Shown one piece after another: positions 51,959 through 60,773 of a stretch of DNA of 64,000 bases (positions within the stretch are counted from its first letter, which is position 1; every line of letters starts with the position of its first letter). The notes beneath the pieces were generated by a model that saw only the letters and a list, made by a program, of their open reading frames with translations, did no database searches and had not been told where the DNA came from. A program made the translations under genes and the position numbers. The stretch is from Methylobacterium sp. 10. Lineage in GTDB: Bacteria > Pseudomonadota > Alphaproteobacteria > Rhizobiales > Beijerinckiaceae. The stretch covers positions 3,528,035 through 3,592,034 of the forward strand of contig NZ_KI912577.1 of the NCBI RefSeq assembly GCF_000519085.1, given 5' to 3'.

Positions 51959-53109
51959 ATGACGCCCGACATGCTGCGCCGCCGCCCCCCTCACCTTGTC
52001 CGCGAGACAACCCGCCATGGCACCGTCGTCTGGTACGTCCGACGAGGAGCGGGCCCGCGCGTTCGGCCGCGGGCCGAATACGACACGCAGGCATTCTGGC
52101 AATAGTATCGCGCGGCGGTCGAAGGGCGCCCGAACAAGCCGGCTCCGGCTATAGCGACCGGGACCGTTGCCTGGGTGGTCGACCGCTACGTGAACAGCGC
52201 GCAGTGGAGCGAGGGGCTGTCAGGGGCCACGCGCGCCCAACGACACGGCCTGCTCCAGGCCATGGTGGCGATCGCGGGGAACGAGCGCCTCGCCGACATC
52301 AACCGGCGCTCGATCCAGGAAGGTATGGATCGGCGCAAGGAAAAGCCGCACGGCGCGAACGACTGGCTCAAGACGATGCGGGGGCTCTTCGGCTGGGCCG
52401 TCGACCGCGAGTTCATCCCGGCGGATCCGACGCGCGGCGTGACGCTCCTTGCCGGCGTCAACGACCGAAACGGATTCCACACATGGACCGATGAGGAAGT
52501 TGCCCGTTTCGAGGCTCGGTGGAAGCTCGGCACACGCGAGCGCTTGGCTCTCGATCTCCTCCTCTACACTGGCCTGCGTCGCGGTGACGCCGCGCGGGTC
52601 GGGCGTCCGCATGTCCGCAACGGTGTCCTGCGGGTCACGACCGAGAAGACGGGCAGGACGTTTCCGTCCGCATCATGCCGCCGCTGGCCGCCTCGATCGC
52701 GGCCGCACCGATCGGCGACCTCACGTTCATCACCGGCGAGCGCGGCCGACCGATGACGAAGGAGAGCTTCGGGAACTGGTTCAGGGAGGCGTGTCGGGCC
52801 GCCGGCGTCCCAGGGGCGGCACATGGTCTGCGCAAGGCGGGCGCGACCGAGGCCGAGTTGAACGCCTGGTTCGGCTGGACGAAGGGAAGCCGGGAGAGCG
52901 CGACCTACGTGCGGGGCGCCAATCGCGTGAAGCTGGCCGACCGTCTGGCGACCCATATGGCGGAGAGGGAAATCCCCGCACCTTCCAATCCGGTGCAGGA
53001 ATCGGGCCGGAAAAGCGAGGAAAATCAATCGCTTGAAAAGAGGCTGGCTCCCCGAGTAGGACTCGAACCTACGACAAAGCGATTAACAGTCGCTTGCTCT
53101 ACCAACTGA
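51959..53109 (+). pseudogene. Tyrosine integrase of the tRNA-Asn island, broken
   Basis: From ATG 51959 the frame reads RRRPPHLVRETTRHGTVVWY and AEYDTQAFWQ, then TAG (52103-52105). It continues in frame YRAAVEGRPNKPAPAIATG, the core-binding region (KTMRGLFGWAVDREFIPADP), and LALDLLLYTGLRRGDAARVG with the first catalytic Arg. Near 52650 it shifts by one base. The next frame gives IMPPLAASIAAAPIGDLTFI, AAHGLRKAGATEAELNAWFG with the His-x2-Arg box, and ESATYVRGA with the catalytic Tyr. The end runs into tRNA-Asn. With one nonsense and one frameshift the enzyme is inactive. Confidence 0.85.
53045..53056 (+). repeat. Proximal att-like repeat within tRNA-Asn
   Basis: tggctccccgag, the 3' end of tRNA-Asn read on the plus strand, is duplicated at 40988-40999 and marks the right edge of the island. 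Confidence 0.75.
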
Positions 53110-53120
53110 GCTATCGGGGA
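53045..53120 (-). tRNA. tRNA-Asn (GUU)
   Basis: A 76-nt cloverleaf on the minus strand. It has acceptor TCCCCGA paired with TCGGGGA, D arm GCTCAGTTGGTAGAGC, anticodon loop CTGTTAA giving GUU, and T arm GTAGGTTCGAGTCCTAC. The discriminator is G and the CCA is encoded. Its 3' end is the integration target of the island on its left. Confidence 0.96.
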
Positions 53121-53326
53121 CCACGGCGGGGTCTCTACACACGGCTTTGGCGGGACGCAAGGCCTCTTCGCATATTTGTCGGCTTTGTTTACGGCCTCGC
53201 CCCGCTTTGGCCTCGTGGCGCGGAATCCCCGTTGCGAACGAGGCCCAGGCTCTGTAAGAGACCCGTCACCTTGGATCGACCGCCCGATCCGGAGGCGCCA
53301 TTCCCTCCTCGATGGGATGTGGCAGA

Positions 53327-53400
53327 GGCCTCGTGGCGGAGTGGTTACGCAGAGGACTGCAAATCCTTGCACCCCGGTTCGATTCCGGGCGAGGCCTCCA
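53327..53400 (+). tRNA. tRNA-Cys (GCA)
   Basis: A 74-nt cloverleaf: acceptor GGCCTCG with CGAGGCC, anticodon loop CTGCAAA giving GCA, T arm CCCGGTTCGATTCCGGG, discriminator U and encoded CCA. Discriminator U73 is the classic identity element for cysteine. Confidence 0.96.
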
Positions 53401-53455
53401 AATCTTTCTCGATCCCCGACTTTGTGGAGAGAGTACTCGGTCATGGCCCGGGCGC

Positions 53456-54961
53456 TCATCCCGTTGGCTCGATCCATCCGAACGAGCGGGTCACGGCCCT
53501 GCCCCAGGCGGCGTAGAGCCGGTTGCGCCGGCCCTCGTCCATTCGCGGGTGCCAGCGATGGTCGACGCCCCAATTGGCCACGAGGTCGCCGGTGCCGGCC
53601 CAGTACCCCGTGGCGAGGCCGGCCGCATAGGCGGCACCCAGCGCCGTGGTCTCCGTCACCTTCGGTCGCAGCACCGGCACGGCGAGAAGGTCCGCCTGGA
53701 ACTGCATCAGGAGGTCGTTGCCGACCATGCCGCCATCGGCCCTCAATTCCGCGATCGCAATTCTCGAATCCGTCTCCATCGCCTCGATGACCTCCCGGGT
53801 CTGGTAGGCGGTGGCCTCCAGGGCGGCACGGGCGATGTGGCCCTTGTTGGCGTAGCGGGTGAGGCCGGCGATGATGCCGCGCGCGCTCTCCCGCCAATGC
53901 GGCGCGTAGAGCCCCGAGAAGGCCGGCACGAAATACACGTCGCCATTGTCCTCCACCGTGCGGGCGAGGGACTCGATCTCTGCGCTGTCCCGGATGAGAC
54001 CGAGATTGTCGCGCAGCCACTGCACCAAGGCGCCGGTGATGGCGATGGAGCCTTCGAGGGCATAGACCGGCGCCTCGTCGCCGAGCCGATAGGCGAGGGT
54101 GGTGACGAGGCCGCAGGTGGAGGGCACCGGAACTGTCCCGGTATTCATCAGCACGAAGCAGCCGGTGCCGTAGGTGTTCTTGGCCTCGCCGGGCGAGAAG
54201 CAGGCCTGACCGAACAGGGCCGCCTGCTGGTCCCCGAGGATGCCGGCGATAGGCACGCCGGGGAGGGCGCCCCGCGTCTCGCCGTAGACCGCGCTCGACG
54301 AAACGATCCTCGGCAGCATCGCCCGTGGGATGCCGAAGGCCGAGATCATGCCGGCATCCCAGTCGAGGGTGTCGAGGGCCATGAGCTGGGTGCGGCTGGC
54401 ATTGGTCGCGTCGGTGACGTGGAGACCGCCCTGCGGGCCGCCGGTGAGGTTCCAGACGAGCCAAGTGTCGATAGTGCCGAACAGGACATCCCCTGCCTCG
54501 GCCGCCGCGCGGGCACCGGGCACCCGGTCGAGGAGCCAGGCGAGCTTGAGACCGGCAAAGTAGCTCGCGAGCGGCAGCCCGGTGACCGCGCGGAAACGAT
54601 CCTTGCCACCGTCGCGGGCGAACTCGGCCACGAGCCCGTCCACCCGCGTATCCTGCCAGACCAGGGCGTTGTGGAGCGGGCGCCCAGTGGCGCGATCCCA
54701 GATCAGCGTGGTCTCGCGCTGATTGGTGATGCCGATGGAGACGAGGTCCGAAGGCTGCAGCCCCGCCGTCTGCAGGGCCTCGCGCATCACGGTCCGGGTG
54801 TTGCGCCAGATCTCGTTGGCGTCGTGCTCCACATGGCCGGGACGGGGGTAGATCTGCTCGTGCTCGCGCTGGGCCAAGGCGATGATCGCGCCGCCGCGAT
54901 CGAAAACGATGAAGCGCGTGCTGGTCGTGCCCTGATCGATCGCCCCGACATAGCGCGACAT
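53456..54961 (-). CDS. glpK: Glycerol kinase
   Basis: ATG 54961 gives 501 residues, the normal length. FGGY-family features: [20 protein letters not shown] at the start with the phosphate loop, [56 protein letters not shown] with the catalytic Asp, [31 protein letters not shown] and [20 protein letters not shown]. It phosphorylates glycerol to glycerol-3-phosphate. It is 35 bases downstream of glpD on the same strand, a two-gene operon for glycerol use. The open frame upstream of 54961 is antisense noise over glpD. Confidence 0.96.
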   Translation of the reverse strand: MSRYVGAIDQGTTSTRFIVFDRGGAIIALAQREHEQIYPRPGHVEHDANEIWRNTRTVMREALQTAGLQPSDLVSIGITNQRETTLIWDRATGRPLHNALVWQDTRVDGLVAEFARDGGKDRFRAVTGLPLASYFAGLKLAWLLDRVPGARAAAEAGDVLFGTIDTWLVWNLTGGPQGGLHVTDATNASRTQLMALDTLDWDAGMISAFGIPRAMLPRIVSSSAVYGETRGALPGVPIAGILGDQQAALFGQACFSPGEAKNTYGTGCFVLMNTGTVPVPSTCGLVTTLAYRLGDEAPVYALEGSIAITGALVQWLRDNLGLIRDSAEIESLARTVEDNGDVYFVPAFSGLYAPHWRESARGIIAGLTRYANKGHIARAALEATAYQTREVIEAMETDSRIAIAELRADGGMVGNDLLMQFQADLLAVPVLRPKVTETTALGAAYAAGLATGYWAGTGDLVANWGVDHRWHPRMDEGRRNRLYAAWGRAVTRSFGWIEPTG

Positions 54962-54996
54962 GGCCGTCTCCCCCCTTCGATGGTGCGCGTCCCCGG

Positions 54997-56523
54997 TCAG
55001 GCCGCCTCCGCCCCGGCTTCCATATAGGCTTCGAGCCGCGCCCGTCCCTCGGGCGGCAGGTGCAGGCCGAGCTTCGAGCGGCGCCAGAGGATGTCGGGCG
55101 CGCTGCGCGCCCATTCCCGCTCGATCAGATACTCCACCTCGGCCTCGGTGAGCCCCTCCCCGAAAGCCGTCCCGAGATCGGCGAGAGTCCGCGCCGTGCC
55201 GAGCAGCTCGTCCGTCCGCGTGCCGTAGGCACGGGCGAGGCGACGCGCCATCCCCGGCGGCAGGAAGGGCCGCTGCGCCATGAGGTCGGCGAGGAACCGC
55301 TCGAAATCGGCGCCCGGCATGTCGCCGCCAGGCAGAACCGCATCGCCGGTCCAGGCGGGCTTCATCCCGGGGCGATAGGGGGCGAGCTTGCCCAACGCGT
55401 GTTCGGCCAGGCGCCGGTAGGTGGTGATCTTGCCGCCGAAGACCGAGAGCACCGGCAGGCGGCCATCCCGGTCGGAGACGTCGAGGACGTAGTCCCGGGT
55501 GACCGCGGAGGCATTCGCAGCGGCATCGTCGAAGAGCGGGCGCACGCCCGAGAAACTCCAGACCACGTCGTCGGGGCCGATCCGGGCCCGGAACGACCGG
55601 TTGATGCAGTCGCAGAGATAGAGGGTCTCGTCCTCGGAGATGCGGACCGGGCCCGGTTCCCCGACATGGGGCACGTCGGTGGTGCCGATGAGGGTGAAGG
55701 CGCCCTCGTAGGGAATCGCAAAGACGATGCGCCCGTCGGGCTGCTGCAGGATGTACGCGTGCGCGCCGTCGTAGAGCTTGCCGACGACGATGTGGCTGCC
55801 CTTGACGAGCCGGACCGCCGCCCGGCTGGCGAGGCCGAGGGTGTGCCCCAGGGTCTCGCTCACCCAGGGGCCCGCCGCGTTGACGATCATCCCAGCCCGC
55901 ACGGTCTCGCGGCGGCCGGTCGCGGCGTCGCGGATCGTCGCGGCCCAGGATGTCCCGTCGCGATGAGCCGATTCGACCGCGGTACGCGTCCGGATGACGG
56001 CGCCGCGCTCGCGCGCATCCATGGCGTTGAGCACCACGAGGCGGCTGTCCTCGACCCAGCAATCCGAATAGGCGAAGCCCCGCGTCAGACGCGACTGCAG
56101 CGGCAGGCCGAAATCCGAGTGTCGCAGAGCCACCGACGCAGAGCCGGGCAGGGCGCGCAGACGGGCGAGGTGGTCGTAGAGGACCAGCCCGAGCCGCAGC
56201 ATCCAGGCGGGGCGCAGGCCCTCGTCATGCGGCAGGACGAAACGCAGCGGCCAGATGATGTGGGGCGCCAGCCGCAGCAGGCGCCCGCGCTCGGCCAAAG
56301 CCTCCCGCACCAGCCGGAACTCGTAATGTTCGAGGTAGCGCAGGCCGCCATGGATCAGCTTGGTGGAGGAGGACGAGGTGAACTCGCCAAGATCCCCGCG
56401 CTCGCAAAGCATGACCCGAAGACTGCGCCCCGCCGCATCCCGCGCGATGCCCGCGCCGTTGATGCCGCCGCCGATGACGAGGAGATCGTAATCGTTCGCG
56501 TCCAACCCTTTGACCTCTCTCAT
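54997..56523 (-). CDS. glpD: Glycerol-3-phosphate dehydrogenase (aerobic)
   Basis: ATG 56523, with GGGGACG just upstream, gives 508 residues. FAD loop: [20 protein letters not shown]. Family motifs: [20 protein letters not shown], then [57 protein letters not shown], and [19 protein letters not shown]. The C-terminal helical domain ends [20 protein letters not shown] and [19 protein letters not shown]. It oxidises glycerol-3-phosphate at the inner membrane, passing electrons to ubiquinone. First gene of the glpD-glpK operon. Confidence 0.96.
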   Translation of the reverse strand: MREVKGLDANDYDLLVIGGGINGAGIARDAAGRSLRVMLCERGDLGEFTSSSSTKLIHGGLRYLEHYEFRLVREALAERGRLLRLAPHIIWPLRFVLPHDEGLRPAWMLRLGLVLYDHLARLRALPGSASVALRHSDFGLPLQSRLTRGFAYSDCWVEDSRLVVLNAMDARERGAVIRTRTAVESAHRDGTSWAATIRDAATGRRETVRAGMIVNAAGPWVSETLGHTLGLASRAAVRLVKGSHIVVGKLYDGAHAYILQQPDGRIVFAIPYEGAFTLIGTTDVPHVGEPGPVRISEDETLYLCDCINRSFRARIGPDDVVWSFSGVRPLFDDAAANASAVTRDYVLDVSDRDGRLPVLSVFGGKITTYRRLAEHALGKLAPYRPGMKPAWTGDAVLPGGDMPGADFERFLADLMAQRPFLPPGMARRLARAYGTRTDELLGTARTLADLGTAFGEGLTEAEVEYLIEREWARSAPDILWRRSKLGLHLPPEGRARLEAYMEAGAEAA

Positions 56524-57103
56524 TCGTCCCCAAAAGCCATTCTGACGAAAGGAGAGGACAGGCCGAGCCGGCACGGCCGCCTCCGTCAGGATGCTGGCGC
56601 CGGAGATCGCGGGATCGGAGATGTCCGGCGACCGGCCCGGATCGAGACGACACGAGAAGTCATCGGGCCTCAAGATGTTTTCGCTACAGGCGGAACGGCA
56701 TGCGCGTTTCGCCGGGTCAACGTTCCGGCACGATCCTTTCCCGCCGACCAGCAGCCGATCGGCCGCCATGCGTCCGGTTCATTCGCGCGCGCCGGATGCC
56801 TCGCACGTTTGTCTCGGCCTCGATCTCGCGCTTCGACGCGCCGCTGTGCCGCAGCGTGCGGACGAGTGGCCCGGACGCGCAGACCGCATGCCGCTACGAC
56901 GTGACAGGCACTCCATGAATCCTGTCAAACGCAACAGCAGGACTCCCCTCCCTTCGAGCGATCGCTCTGTTTGGCATCATCCGGGTGGTTGACCGGACAG
57001 GAACAGTGCCTTATGCGAACAACCTCGTTCGGAAGCGCTCACGAAGCTTCCGGCCCAGCTCGAAGAACGGCGGCAAAAAACGCCGTGTCTTTTTTGGGTT
57101 CGT
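56524..57103. other. Divergent region between glpD and tRNA-Gln
   Basis: No gene recognised in 580 bases. It should hold the glpD promoter. Near the right end, acggcg and cgccgt (57067-57072 and 57081-57086) form a short hairpin followed by gtctttttt, a possible rightward terminator, though no gene ends there. Confidence 0.45.
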
Positions 57104-57177
57104 TGGGGGATAGTTTAACGGTAGAACAGTGGACTCTGACTCCTCTAGTCGAGGTTCGAATCCTCGTCCCCCAGCCA
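57104..57177 (+). tRNA. tRNA-Gln (CUG)
   Basis: A 74-nt cloverleaf: acceptor TGGGGGA with TCCCCCA, anticodon loop CTCTGAC giving CUG, T arm CGAGGTTCGAATCCTCG, discriminator G and encoded CCA. The weak U1-A72 pair is a known glutamine identity feature. The 3' end faces a phage integrase 40 bases away, so it is the likely integration site. Confidence 0.95.
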
Positions 57178-57217
57178 CTGATTTAACTACGCTTTTTCCA
57201 CTTCAGTACAAGAACAG

Positions 57218-58267
57218 CTAGGCCCGGTCGGGTACCCGGTCGGGAAACTGCGTTCTTGTTTCGAGCTTCCTGATGGCCGCGATGGCGAGTGCCGGATCAC
57301 GGTTCAGGTAGTGAGCATCCAAGATCGAGCGCACATCGTTCAGCGAGTGCCCGGTCAGGGTCGCAATCTCAGCTTCAGAGCATCCAGCGAGCGCCAGACG
57401 GCTCACCGCCGTGCCGCGCAGGTCGTGGAACGTCACACCGCTCACCGCGGCAGCTTGGCAGGCTTTCCGCCACGACGAACGGAAGCCATCACTGGTCCAG
57501 GGGCGACCCTCAGAGTTCACGAGGACGATCGGGCTCTTGCGCACCGTGGCCGTCAGGGCCTCGCGCAGTGGTCCGCTGACCGGGATGACGACGCGCGCGC
57601 CGGTCTTGCTCTGCTGCAGGCGAATCGTCTCGCCGTCATAGGCCGACCAGGTGAGGCGGAGCAGGTCGCCCTGCCGCTGACCAGTCCAGAGGGCCAGGAT
57701 AAGGGGCAGGCGCATGTGCACGGGCGCCTTTGCCAGGAACGCGGCCTCGTCCGTCGCCGTCCACACCTTGTCAGTGCGCTGGGCGCGGTAGAGGCGACCG
57801 CCCCTCTCACAGGGGTTCACCAGCACAAGGCCACGATCGAGGGCCCAGGACAGGACGCGGGCGAGAACGCTCCAGGCATAATCGGCCTGCCGACGAGACC
57901 GCACAGCAAGACGATCCCGCCACGCCATGAACTCGCCGCGCACCCGCCGGTCGGTGAGGGCGCCAAGGGGGAGGTCACCGAACTCGGCCTCGATCGCTTT
58001 GATGTGCCGGATGTAGTCTTTCCTGGTGATGTCGCTGCGCCCCAAGAACTCGGCGCTGGCCTGATAGCCTTTCAGGATTGAGAACATGACGCCAGCTGCC
58101 GGCTTCCGCTGTTCGGACACCGCATCATTGTAGCTCGCCATGAACTCGGGGCTGCCAGGCTCGCCCTCGATCCTCGGACCGCCCTTCCAAGCGTACCAGT
58201 AGGTGCGCTTGGTGCCGTCGCTCAGCACCTTCGTTTTGGAATTGAGACCCTTTAGCCTAACGCGCAT
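57218..58267 (-). CDS. Prophage tyrosine integrase
   Basis: ATG 58267 (MRVRLKGLNSKTKVLSDGTK) gives 349 residues. The N-terminal arm-binding part includes RTYWYAWKGGPRIEGEPGSP, the core-binding region is FSILKGYQASAEFLGRSDIT, and the catalytic domain has the first Arg in LILALWTGQRQGDLLRLTW, the Lys/beta-hairpin region LQQSKTGARVVIPVSGPLRE, the HxxR box VTFHDLRGTAVSRLALAG, TGHSLNDV and the Tyr near ILDAHYLNRDP. All residues are present. It lies 40 bases from the 3' end of tRNA-Gln and is the last gene of the leftward operon. Confidence 0.93.
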   Translation of the reverse strand: MRVRLKGLNSKTKVLSDGTKRTYWYAWKGGPRIEGEPGSPEFMASYNDAVSEQRKPAAGVMFSILKGYQASAEFLGRSDITRKDYIRHIKAIEAEFGDLPLGALTDRRVRGEFMAWRDRLAVRSRRQADYAWSVLARVLSWALDRGLVLVNPCERGGRLYRAQRTDKVWTATDEAAFLAKAPVHMRLPLILALWTGQRQGDLLRLTWSAYDGETIRLQQSKTGARVVIPVSGPLREALTATVRKSPIVLVNSEGRPWTSDGFRSSWRKACQAAAVSGVTFHDLRGTAVSRLALAGCSEAEIATLTGHSLNDVRSILDAHYLNRDPALAIAAIRKLETRTQFPDRVPDRA

Positions 58268-58445
58268 CGCGCTTTGCCCTCCATGCATCGAAGTCGGACG
58301 CCGGCTCCTGCCGGACGTCCTCGCTGGAGTAGACTACGATCTTGCCGCCTTCGATCTCGACCCGGCCGATCTTGAGACCGGCAGCTTGCGCGCCCTTCAC
58401 GGCACGGGAGATGGCAGCTTGGGTGACCGTCTGGCGGCGAGCCAT
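58257..58445 (-). CDS. Small phage protein upstream of integrase
   Basis: A 62-residue protein overlapping the integrase start by 11 bases. It begins RRQTVTQAAISRAVKGAQAA, a helix pair, then VEIEGGKIVVYSSED and a basic end AWRAKRDAR. This short protein commonly sits directly before integrases in alphaproteobacterial prophages; an excisionase-like or architectural role is possible but unproven. Confidence 0.75.
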   Translation of the reverse strand: MARRQTVTQAAISRAVKGAQAAGLKIGRVEIEGGKIVVYSSEDVRQEPASDFDAWRAKRDAR

Positions 58446-58447
58446 GT

Positions 58448-59155
58448 TCAGGCCCCAGCCTCATCAGGCACTTCGGATGCGTTGCCTGGACGCGCACACG
58501 CCTCCGTGAGCAAACGAAGCGTAGGCTCCTGGATGGTAACCTCCACGAGTCGGCCCTTTGCGTCCGAGCGAAACGGTGGCTGAAGTTCCTTCTCCCCATT
58601 CCAAGCGAAGACGCATGTGAATCGGAGACCTTGCCCCTCTCGAGTGACGCGGTCCGACTCCTCGAAGTCAGCTAAATTCGAGATGTGCAGGGTGATCGTT
58701 GCCCGTGGCTCAGGACGTGAGAACGTGACACTTCGGTAGAGGTGAACCGCGTCATGCGTAGGCATGTAGGTAGTAAAATCGCGAAGAAGTTCGTCCCGTT
58801 CGTCGCCGCTCAGGCTGATCAGGTGCTGCAGAGCTTCGCCGAAGGTCGAAGCCGCCTTGATCTGCGTCCACCAGCTTGAACGGTCGAGATCAAAATCTCT
58901 CTGCCGTCGGCCGTGGAATCGACTGAGGCTCTGGTACTGCTCGACAGCTGCGGCAGCATTGGCGGGGATATCGCTTCCGCTCGCCCCCATCAGCAGGTTG
59001 GCGGCTTCCCTAACCCCCATATCGGATGCGCCAGGCCCACGCTTTGTCGTGGGCAGATGGCCAGCCTCACGGATCACGCGAGCGATGTGGTTCAGCGTGG
59101 CTTCGCCGCGCTCGTCACCCTCGGCCAGCACCTTCACCAAGCCAGGAAGCTTCAT
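58448..59155 (-). CDS. Prophage hypothetical protein
   Basis: A 235-residue protein. The N-terminal half is helical (PGLVKVLAEGDERGEATLNH; REAANLLMGASGSDIPANAA; AVEQYQSLSRFHG) and the C-terminal half is beta-rich (VTFSRPEPRATITLHISNLA; LRFTCVFAWNGEKELQPPFR; GRLVEVTIQEPTLRLLTEA). The pattern of a helical region followed by a beta domain occurs in prophage early regions, but no named domain is recognised. It is two bases before the next gene downstream and overlaps the one upstream. Confidence 0.75.
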   Translation of the reverse strand: MKLPGLVKVLAEGDERGEATLNHIARVIREAGHLPTTKRGPGASDMGVREAANLLMGASGSDIPANAAAAVEQYQSLSRFHGRRQRDFDLDRSSWWTQIKAASTFGEALQHLISLSGDERDELLRDFTTYMPTHDAVHLYRSVTFSRPEPRATITLHISNLADFEESDRVTREGQGLRFTCVFAWNGEKELQPPFRSDAKGRLVEVTIQEPTLRLLTEACARPGNASEVPDEAGA

Positions 59156-59382
59156 ACCCGATCCCCGCGTTCGAACTCTGTGTATCGAACAGAATTCGTG
59201 CGTGCAAGGGATTCTGCGCGATAGTCGGAATTAGGCTCCGCTGGGCGGCTCTCCTCGTCAAGGATCGCAACGATGCGGTCCACGACGTCGAGAGCGAGCT
59301 CGGCCAGGCGCTCGAACTCCTCGCGCGGGATGGTAGTCGCCTGGATCCGGCGAGAAGCCGGGAAGCGTACGACGTTGGTCAT
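59152..59382 (-). CDS. Small prophage protein
   Basis: A 76-residue protein linked to both neighbours by four-base ATGA overlaps. It starts TNVVRFPASRRIQATTIPRE, then EFERLAELALDVVDRIVAIL and a polar tail. The opening NVVRFP and the acidic helix are usual for small early phage proteins. Function unknown. Confidence 0.7.
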   Translation of the reverse strand: MTNVVRFPASRRIQATTIPREEFERLAELALDVVDRIVAILDEESRPAEPNSDYRAESLARTNSVRYTEFERGDRV

Positions 59383-59921
59383 CGGGCCACCTTCGGAGAG
59401 AGGAAGGCTAACTTGTCATTCTTGCTGGACATGTAGCGGCCTCCGCAGGAGCCATCTCGATCGATTCCAGTCATTCCGCATAGCGCGGCCGCAATCGAAT
59501 GAAGACAGCGCTCTGCCCGGCTTGCTGCTGCTTCGCGAACTACTTTTTCGGATCCCGTTGTAGCTAAATCGACCGCATGAAACGTGACGGCCAGCTGCGT
59601 GAGCATGCCACTGGGTGATGCGGCTCGCGTGTAACTGACCGCCAACTCCAACTCATCGATAAGACGCACACAGTGCTGGTCTAGCGGTTCAAGCAACGCC
59701 GCGTTTTCGACCGTCATCACATCCTGAAGGCGGTTATACTCAACCCAGGCCTCCTCCAAGATCTCGCCCAGCTTTGCAGCTGCACAGGTCGTTGGCACCG
59801 GCTCGCAGGCCGGGGCTGCTGCCGGCTGCATCGCGCGCTCAACCGATCGCCGTGAAGCTTTGACGCGCTGCTTAAGGCTCGCCTGATGGTCCACAGGGGC
59901 AGTTTTGTGTGCTGTGGTCAT
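59379..59921 (-). CDS. Prophage hypothetical protein
   Basis: ATG 59921 (MTTAHKTAPVDHQASLKQRV) gives 180 residues; a longer frame start at 59975 exists. Helical and basic N-terminus, then KLGEILEEAWVEYNRLQDVM, LLEPLDQHCVRLIDELELAV, and a C-terminus with three cysteines (AERCLHSIAAALCGMTGI; SCGGRYM). No family recognised. It overlaps the next gene by ATGA. Confidence 0.7.
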   Translation of the reverse strand: MTTAHKTAPVDHQASLKQRVKASRRSVERAMQPAAAPACEPVPTTCAAAKLGEILEEAWVEYNRLQDVMTVENAALLEPLDQHCVRLIDELELAVSYTRAASPSGMLTQLAVTFHAVDLATTGSEKVVREAAASRAERCLHSIAAALCGMTGIDRDGSCGGRYMSSKNDKLAFLSPKVAR

Positions 59922-59931
59922 CGTTGCCCCC

Positions 59932-60189
59932 TCAACCGAGTTGCAGGAAGCCGTAGGCGAGCACGCCCCCGGCAATGATCAGGACGGCCGAAACGAGATC
60001 CCCGGCCATATCGAGGAAGCGAGGTGCGCGCACATGGTCCGTATCGGGACGCACAGGCGCCGTGACACGCCAATCCTCCCCGGCATCGGGGCCGTGCTCA
60101 TCGGGCTCCAGAATAGGCGCTTGCCGAGCGTAGAGGCCATCGGTCGGTCGGCGTTTCAGATGCAAAGGGGCGAGCGAAGGCGTTGCCAT
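59932..60189 (-). CDS. Small prophage protein with C-terminal membrane segment
   Basis: An 85-residue protein. The first 60 residues are polar (HLKRRPTDGLYARQAPILEP; DHVRAPRFLDMAG), and the last 20 are hydrophobic (DLVSAVLIIAGGVLAYGFLQ). Such a tail-anchored shape would place it in the inner membrane. It is the first gene of the leftward early operon, facing the regulator gene at 60334. Function unknown. Confidence 0.65.
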   Translation of the reverse strand: MATPSLAPLHLKRRPTDGLYARQAPILEPDEHGPDAGEDWRVTAPVRPDTDHVRAPRFLDMAGDLVSAVLIIAGGVLAYGFLQLG

Positions 60190-60268
60190 AACCGGTGTGC
60201 TCCGGGGCTGCAGGGACTGAACTGTGCGGAATGCCGCGCTTTCGCGCAGGCGTCAGGTTACGAGCGCG

Positions 60269-60316
60269 TTGCTTATGTCGCCCACCCCTGATACAAAAGG
60301 ATCATACAGAATGATC
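60269..60316 (+). promoter_or_regulatory. Promoter and palindromic operator of the prophage regulator
   Basis: A sigma-70-like pair, TTGCTT (60269-60274) and TACAAA (60292-60297), is spaced 17 bases. Directly after it is the dyad gatcat-acaga-atgatc (60300-60316). A second, partly similar dyad (tgatctgttcggatca) overlaps the start codon of the regulator. The location suggests self-repression. Recognised by eye only. Confidence 0.6.
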
Positions 60317-60333
60317 TAAAGGGGTCAAGCGAA

Positions 60334-60564
60334 ATGATCTGTTCGGATCAGCTTCGAGCTGGCAGGGCGCTCGCCGATCTCTCACAGGCCGAAGTCGCGG
60401 CACGTGCCGGCTTATCGCTTCCGACGATCAAGCGAGCGGAAGCAAACGGCGCCATAGCGGTCTCGGACAGTGCTCGGGCAGCGATTGCGAAGGTCCTCGA
60501 GGCCGCCGGCGTCATCTTTATTGAGCAGAATGGCGAGGGGCCTGGAGTTCGGCTCCGTAAATAG
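60334..60564 (+). CDS. XRE-type phage regulator
   Basis: A 76-residue HTH protein: ICSDQLRAGRALADLSQAEV, AARAGLSLPTIKRAEANGAI, then VSDSARAAIAKVLEAAGVIF and IEQNGEGPGVRLRK. The LSQAEVAARAGLSLPTIKR stretch is the Cro/C1 helix-turn-helix. It is short and lacks a protease domain, so it resembles Cro or small repressors that respond to other signals. It is divergent from the leftward integrase operon, with operators at its own start. Confidence 0.9.
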   Translation: MICSDQLRAGRALADLSQAEVAARAGLSLPTIKRAEANGAIAVSDSARAAIAKVLEAAGVIFIEQNGEGPGVRLRK

Positions 60565-60575
60565 GATCAAAGCTA

Positions 60576-60773
60576 ATGGCATCTAAAATCTCTCGTGTGA
60601 AAAAATTTAATATAACAGCCCGATTAATCGAGCCAATTTATCACAATGTAACTGTAGTATTTGAAAAAGATGGAATTGAAATAGAGTTCATCGTTCCGGT
60701 CAAAGGTCCAGGGGGTGATTTGTCGGCACCGTACCAGGAAGTCGAAGATTTTCTCAGAGCTTCTGCTGAATAG
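60576..60773 (+). CDS. Small prophage protein of low GC
   Basis: A 65-residue protein 11 bases after the regulator, probably in the same transcript. It is AT-rich relative to its neighbours and uses AAA/ATT codons freely. It reads ISRVKKFNITARLIEPIYHN, VTVVFEKDGIEIEFIVPVKG, APYQEVEDFLRASAE, a small beta sheet plus one helix. Family unknown. Codon use suggests recent transfer. Confidence 0.6.
   Translation: MASKISRVKKFNITARLIEPIYHNVTVVFEKDGIEIEFIVPVKGPGGDLSAPYQEVEDFLRASAE

Larger units (their letters stand above)
40988..53056. mobile_element. Genomic island integrated at tRNA-Asn
   Basis: The 12 bases tggctccccgag at 40988-40999 repeat the 3' end of tRNA-Asn (53045-53056) in the same direction; the match continues imperfectly for about 10 more bases. 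A tyrosine integrase gene, now broken, ends against the tRNA. Between the repeats lie about 12 kb of mixed-strand small genes, remnants and accessory enzymes, unlike the conserved backbone on both sides. The extent is inferred from the repeat pair. Several genes inside are damaged, so the island is probably old and immobile. Confidence 0.75.

Noticed and set aside
53025..54464. Minus-strand frame of 479 codons overlapping tRNA-Asn, tRNA-Cys and glpK
   Set aside because: It crosses two tRNA genes and overlaps glpK in another phase.
57067..57095. Hairpin with T run before tRNA-Gln as a definite terminator
   Set aside because: The stem is only six base pairs and no gene on the plus strand ends before it, so it is mentioned only within the gap.
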